Positions 5,600-6,916 of a stretch of 6,916 bases of DNA are shown here, piece by piece. The notes beneath the pieces are model-generated. The model ran no database searches, was not told the DNA's origin, and saw only the letters and a program-made list of their open reading frames with translations. The stretch's first letter is position 1; each line of letters begins with the position of its first letter. The position numbers and the translations under genes were made by a program. This DNA is from Caldilineaceae bacterium (GTDB lineage: Bacteria > Chloroflexota > Anaerolineae > Caldilineales > Caldilineaceae), in contig JAHEML010000202.1 in the NCBI GenBank assembly GCA_024643705.1, positions 1 through 6,916 of the forward strand, written 5' to 3'.

Positions 5600-6688
5600 A
5601 TGCCATTTCTCCAAATGATACAAAACCCCACAGACCTTGCTATTATCATCGTTTCCTGGAATGTCTGGGATCTTTTGCGCGCCTGTTTGGAGTCGATTGC
5701 CCAGCAATCGCAACCGACCACCGATGCTCGGTTGCGCCGTTTTGGCCCGGATGGCTCGGCCACGTTGCGTGTGCTGGTGGTGGACAATGCCAGCGATGAC
5801 GCTACGCCTTCTTTGTTGCCTGCCCGCTTCCCCTGGGTAGAGACGATCCTCAGCGACGAGAATTTGGGCTTTACTGGGGGGAACAATCGCGGGCTGGAGG
5901 CACTGGGCTTTGATGTGGCGGAGCGAAGAGTGATGACAGGCGATAGACGACCGTCGACCGACGACCGACGACAGGTGACAGCCACTCACAATGCACAGAT
6001 TGCAGCGCGCTTCGTCTACTTTCTCAACCCAGATACCGAATTGTTGCCGGGTAGTCTGTGGGCGCTTTATGCCGGTGTTGCCCAGGATGGTTCAATTGGC
6101 GCAATTGGGCCTCAATTGCGCTATGGGGATGGGCATCTGCAAAGCACCCGTCGGCGTTTTCCCACCCAGCTAACCGGTTTTTTCGAAAGTACCTGGTTGG
6201 GGCGTTTGTGGCCCACAAATCCTTGGGTGCGTCGTTATCTTATGGCTGATTGGTCGCCGTCTGTGCGCCAGGATGTAGATTGGTTGGTGGGGGCGGCCTT
6301 GCTTGTGCGGGGTGATGTGTTGGCCGCTCTGGGTGGCTTCGATCCGGATTTTTATATGTACAGCGAAGAGATCGACCTGTGCAGGCGTATCAAAGAAGCG
6401 GGGTGGCGGGTGGTCTACGAGCCGGGGGCCATGGTGATCCACTATGAGGGGCGCAGCAGTGAGCAAGCCAGCACCCGACGGCAGATTCTATTTAACCGTA
6501 GCAAGGTGCGTTACACGGGTAAGTATTTTGGGCCTGCTTGGGCCGAGTGTCTCCGGCGCTATTTGATCTTGGAATTTCGTCTGCAAATGGGATTGGAAGC
6601 TGCCAAAGCGCTGATCGGCCACAGAAGGGTTATGCGCAGGGAGCGGGTGGCAACCTATCGCGAGGTGATTGCTTCTGGGCTGCGTTGA
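5600..6688 (+). CDS. Family 2 glycosyltransferase, WbbL/rhamnosyltransferase-like
   Basis: GT-A fold inverting transferase that would move a sugar from a nucleotide sugar onto a glycan or lipid acceptor at the cytoplasmic face of the membrane. The 362 aa protein shows LAIIIVSWN (13-21), VLVVDNASDDAT (58-69), ENLGFTGGNNRG (87-98), the metal/nucleotide motif FLNPDTELLPGS (141-152), and the acceptor-side block GGFDPDFYMYSEEIDLCRR (245-263) ending in VIHYEGRSS (279-287). These fit rhamnosyltransferase-like GT2 enzymes. No membrane segment is evident. ATG 5600 is chosen (AGG at 5591-5593; ATG 5615 is the alternative); the frame opens at TTG 5546 inside the upstream gene. It follows the prenyl synthase by 23 nt. 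Two extra segments interrupt the fold: residues about 36-56, and 103-134, the latter built largely from a heptamer DNA repeat. Sugar and acceptor cannot be deduced. Confidence 0.9.
   Translation: MPFLQMIQNPTDLAIIIVSWNVWDLLRACLESIAQQSQPTTDARLRRFGPDGSATLRVLVVDNASDDATPSLLPARFPWVETILSDENLGFTGGNNRGLEALGFDVAERRVMTGDRRPSTDDRRQVTATHNAQIAARFVYFLNPDTELLPGSLWALYAGVAQDGSIGAIGPQLRYGDGHLQSTRRRFPTQLTGFFESTWLGRLWPTNPWVRRYLMADWSPSVRQDVDWLVGAALLVRGDVLAALGGFDPDFYMYSEEIDLCRRIKEAGWRVVYEPGAMVIHYEGRSSEQASTRRQILFNRSKVRYTGKYFGPAWAECLRRYLILEFRLQMGLEAAKALIGHRRVMRRERVATYREVIASGLR
5709..5736 (+). repeat. Perfect 9-bp hairpin in the glycosyltransferase gene
   Basis: CGCAACCGA (5709-5717) and TCGGTTGCG (5728-5736) are exact reverse complements around a 10-nt loop (5718-5727). 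It encodes part of the extra segment QSQPTTDARLRR (residues 37-48) lying between the first strand-helix pair and VLVVDNAS, where related enzymes are usually shorter. Confidence 0.8.
5932..5980 (+). repeat. Seven-copy degenerate heptamer repeat inside coding sequence
   Basis: Seven consecutive 7-nt units: GATGACA, GGCGATA, GACGACC, GTCGACC, GACGACC, GACGACA, GGTGACA. They encode residues 111-127 of the glycosyltransferase (including TGDRRPSTDDRRQ). The coding frame is the only forward frame without a stop across the tract; TGA at 5934 and 5976 and TAG at 5944 close the other two. It falls between the GNNRG and NPDT motifs, which are normally much closer together. Confidence 0.85.
6099..6121 (+). 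repeat. Perfect 9-bp inverted repeat with CAATTG cores
   Basis: GCGCAATTG (6099-6107) and CAATTGCGC (6113-6121) are exact reverse complements around a 5-nt loop. A third CAATTG lies just upstream at 6093-6098. The stretch encodes SIGAIGPQLR of the glycosyltransferase, a conserved part of the fold, so it may be coincidence of codon choice. Confidence 0.7.
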
Positions 6689-6800
6689 TGGGGCAAGTCG
6701 GTTGAGGGTTGCAAGACGTTCCCCCATCGGTCAATATCGAATCTGCACAAGGTTCGCTTTTCTACTCTATTTCCCCTCTTTCTTATCCTCGCTGTATCAA

Positions 6801-6809
6801 TGGTACAAT
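6801..6809 (+). promoter_or_regulatory. Extended -10 promoter upstream of hisS
   Basis: TGGTACAAT matches TGnTAnnnT, with hexamer TACAAT at 6804-6809 (five of six to TATAAT). As at the tatD promoter, no clear -35 is seen and a pyrimidine-rich stretch (about 6759-6793) lies upstream. Transcription would start near 6816, giving a leader of about 40 nt that contains a Shine-Dalgarno. It suggests hisS is transcribed separately from the glycosyltransferase. The rest of 6689-6856 holds nothing else I can support. Confidence 0.55.
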
Positions 6810-6856
6810 CTAGTAGATCAGTAGCCCAATTGGCCCAATCCTTGCGGAGAAATTAG

Positions 6857-6916
6857 ATGGCGAAGTTTAACACAAAACCGATCAGTGGGGCACGTGATTT
6901 CTTGCCCAAAGATGTG
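6857..6916 (+). CDS. hisS: Probable histidyl-tRNA synthetase (first 20 codons only)
   Basis: Only the first 20 codons lie in the window: MAKFNTKPISGARDFLPKDV, running off the right edge with no stop. The stretch ISGARDFLPKDV fits the N-terminal signature of histidyl-tRNA synthetases (G-x-RDFLP-x-[DE]), the class II enzyme that charges tRNA-His. The start is well supported: GGAG at 6846-6849 sits 7 nt before ATG 6857, and an extended -10 promoter lies about 50 nt upstream. The paralogue HisZ, an ATP phosphoribosyltransferase regulatory subunit, shares this N-terminal region and cannot be excluded from so short a piece. Confidence 0.75.
   Translation, partial: MAKFNTKPISGARDFLPKDV

Noticed and set aside
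6687..6728. Terminator hairpin after the glycosyltransferase (GATGGGG with CCCCATC)
   Set aside because: Only seven base pairs with a 28-nt loop and no T-run; too weak to call.

Overview
The window looks like a chromosomal piece of a moderately GC-rich, free-living bacterium. I favour Chloroflexota (Anaerolineae or Caldilineae type). The reasons are the short G/A/C tandem repeats, both intergenic and coding (one reads SSVVGRRSS-like on the reverse strand), and the degenerate CGCAGAT/ATCCGTG intergenic repeats. Extended -10 promoters behind pyrimidine-rich DNA also fit. This placement is a judgement from sequence style, not a search. All seven recognised genes, and hence all transcription I can support, are on the + strand.

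Layout. (1) 3-1289: the C-terminal four fifths of an alpha-D-glucose-specific phosphoglucomutase (Pgm), cut by the left edge. (2) 1290-1986: an AT-richer island with a BrnT-family toxin and its overlapping antitoxin. Degenerate repeats lie on both sides and a strong hairpin lies downstream. (3) 1987-3432: a second, distantly related phosphohexomutase of the PGM/PMM family. Its stop codon falls inside a six-copy octamer repeat. (4) 3531-6688: a probable three-gene transcription unit of TatD-family metal-dependent hydrolase, long-chain polyprenyl diphosphate synthase and a WbbL-like family 2 glycosyltransferase. It starts from an extended -10 promoter so close to tatD that the mRNA may be leaderless. 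(5) 6689-6916: a spacer with a second promoter of the same design, then the first 20 codons of a probable histidyl-tRNA synthetase.

How the genes fit together. The two mutases can supply glucose-1-phosphate for nucleotide sugars. The prenyl synthase can supply long-chain isoprenoids for quinones or lipid carriers. The glycosyltransferase would consume nucleotide sugars at the envelope. This is only a loose carbohydrate and envelope theme. The toxin-antitoxin pair looks like a passenger between the two mutase genes.

I see no wholly new system. The most unusual features are a heptamer tandem repeat absorbed in frame into the glycosyltransferase catalytic domain, an octamer repeat that ends the second mutase and places a stop in every frame, and several perfect short hairpins inside coding sequence.
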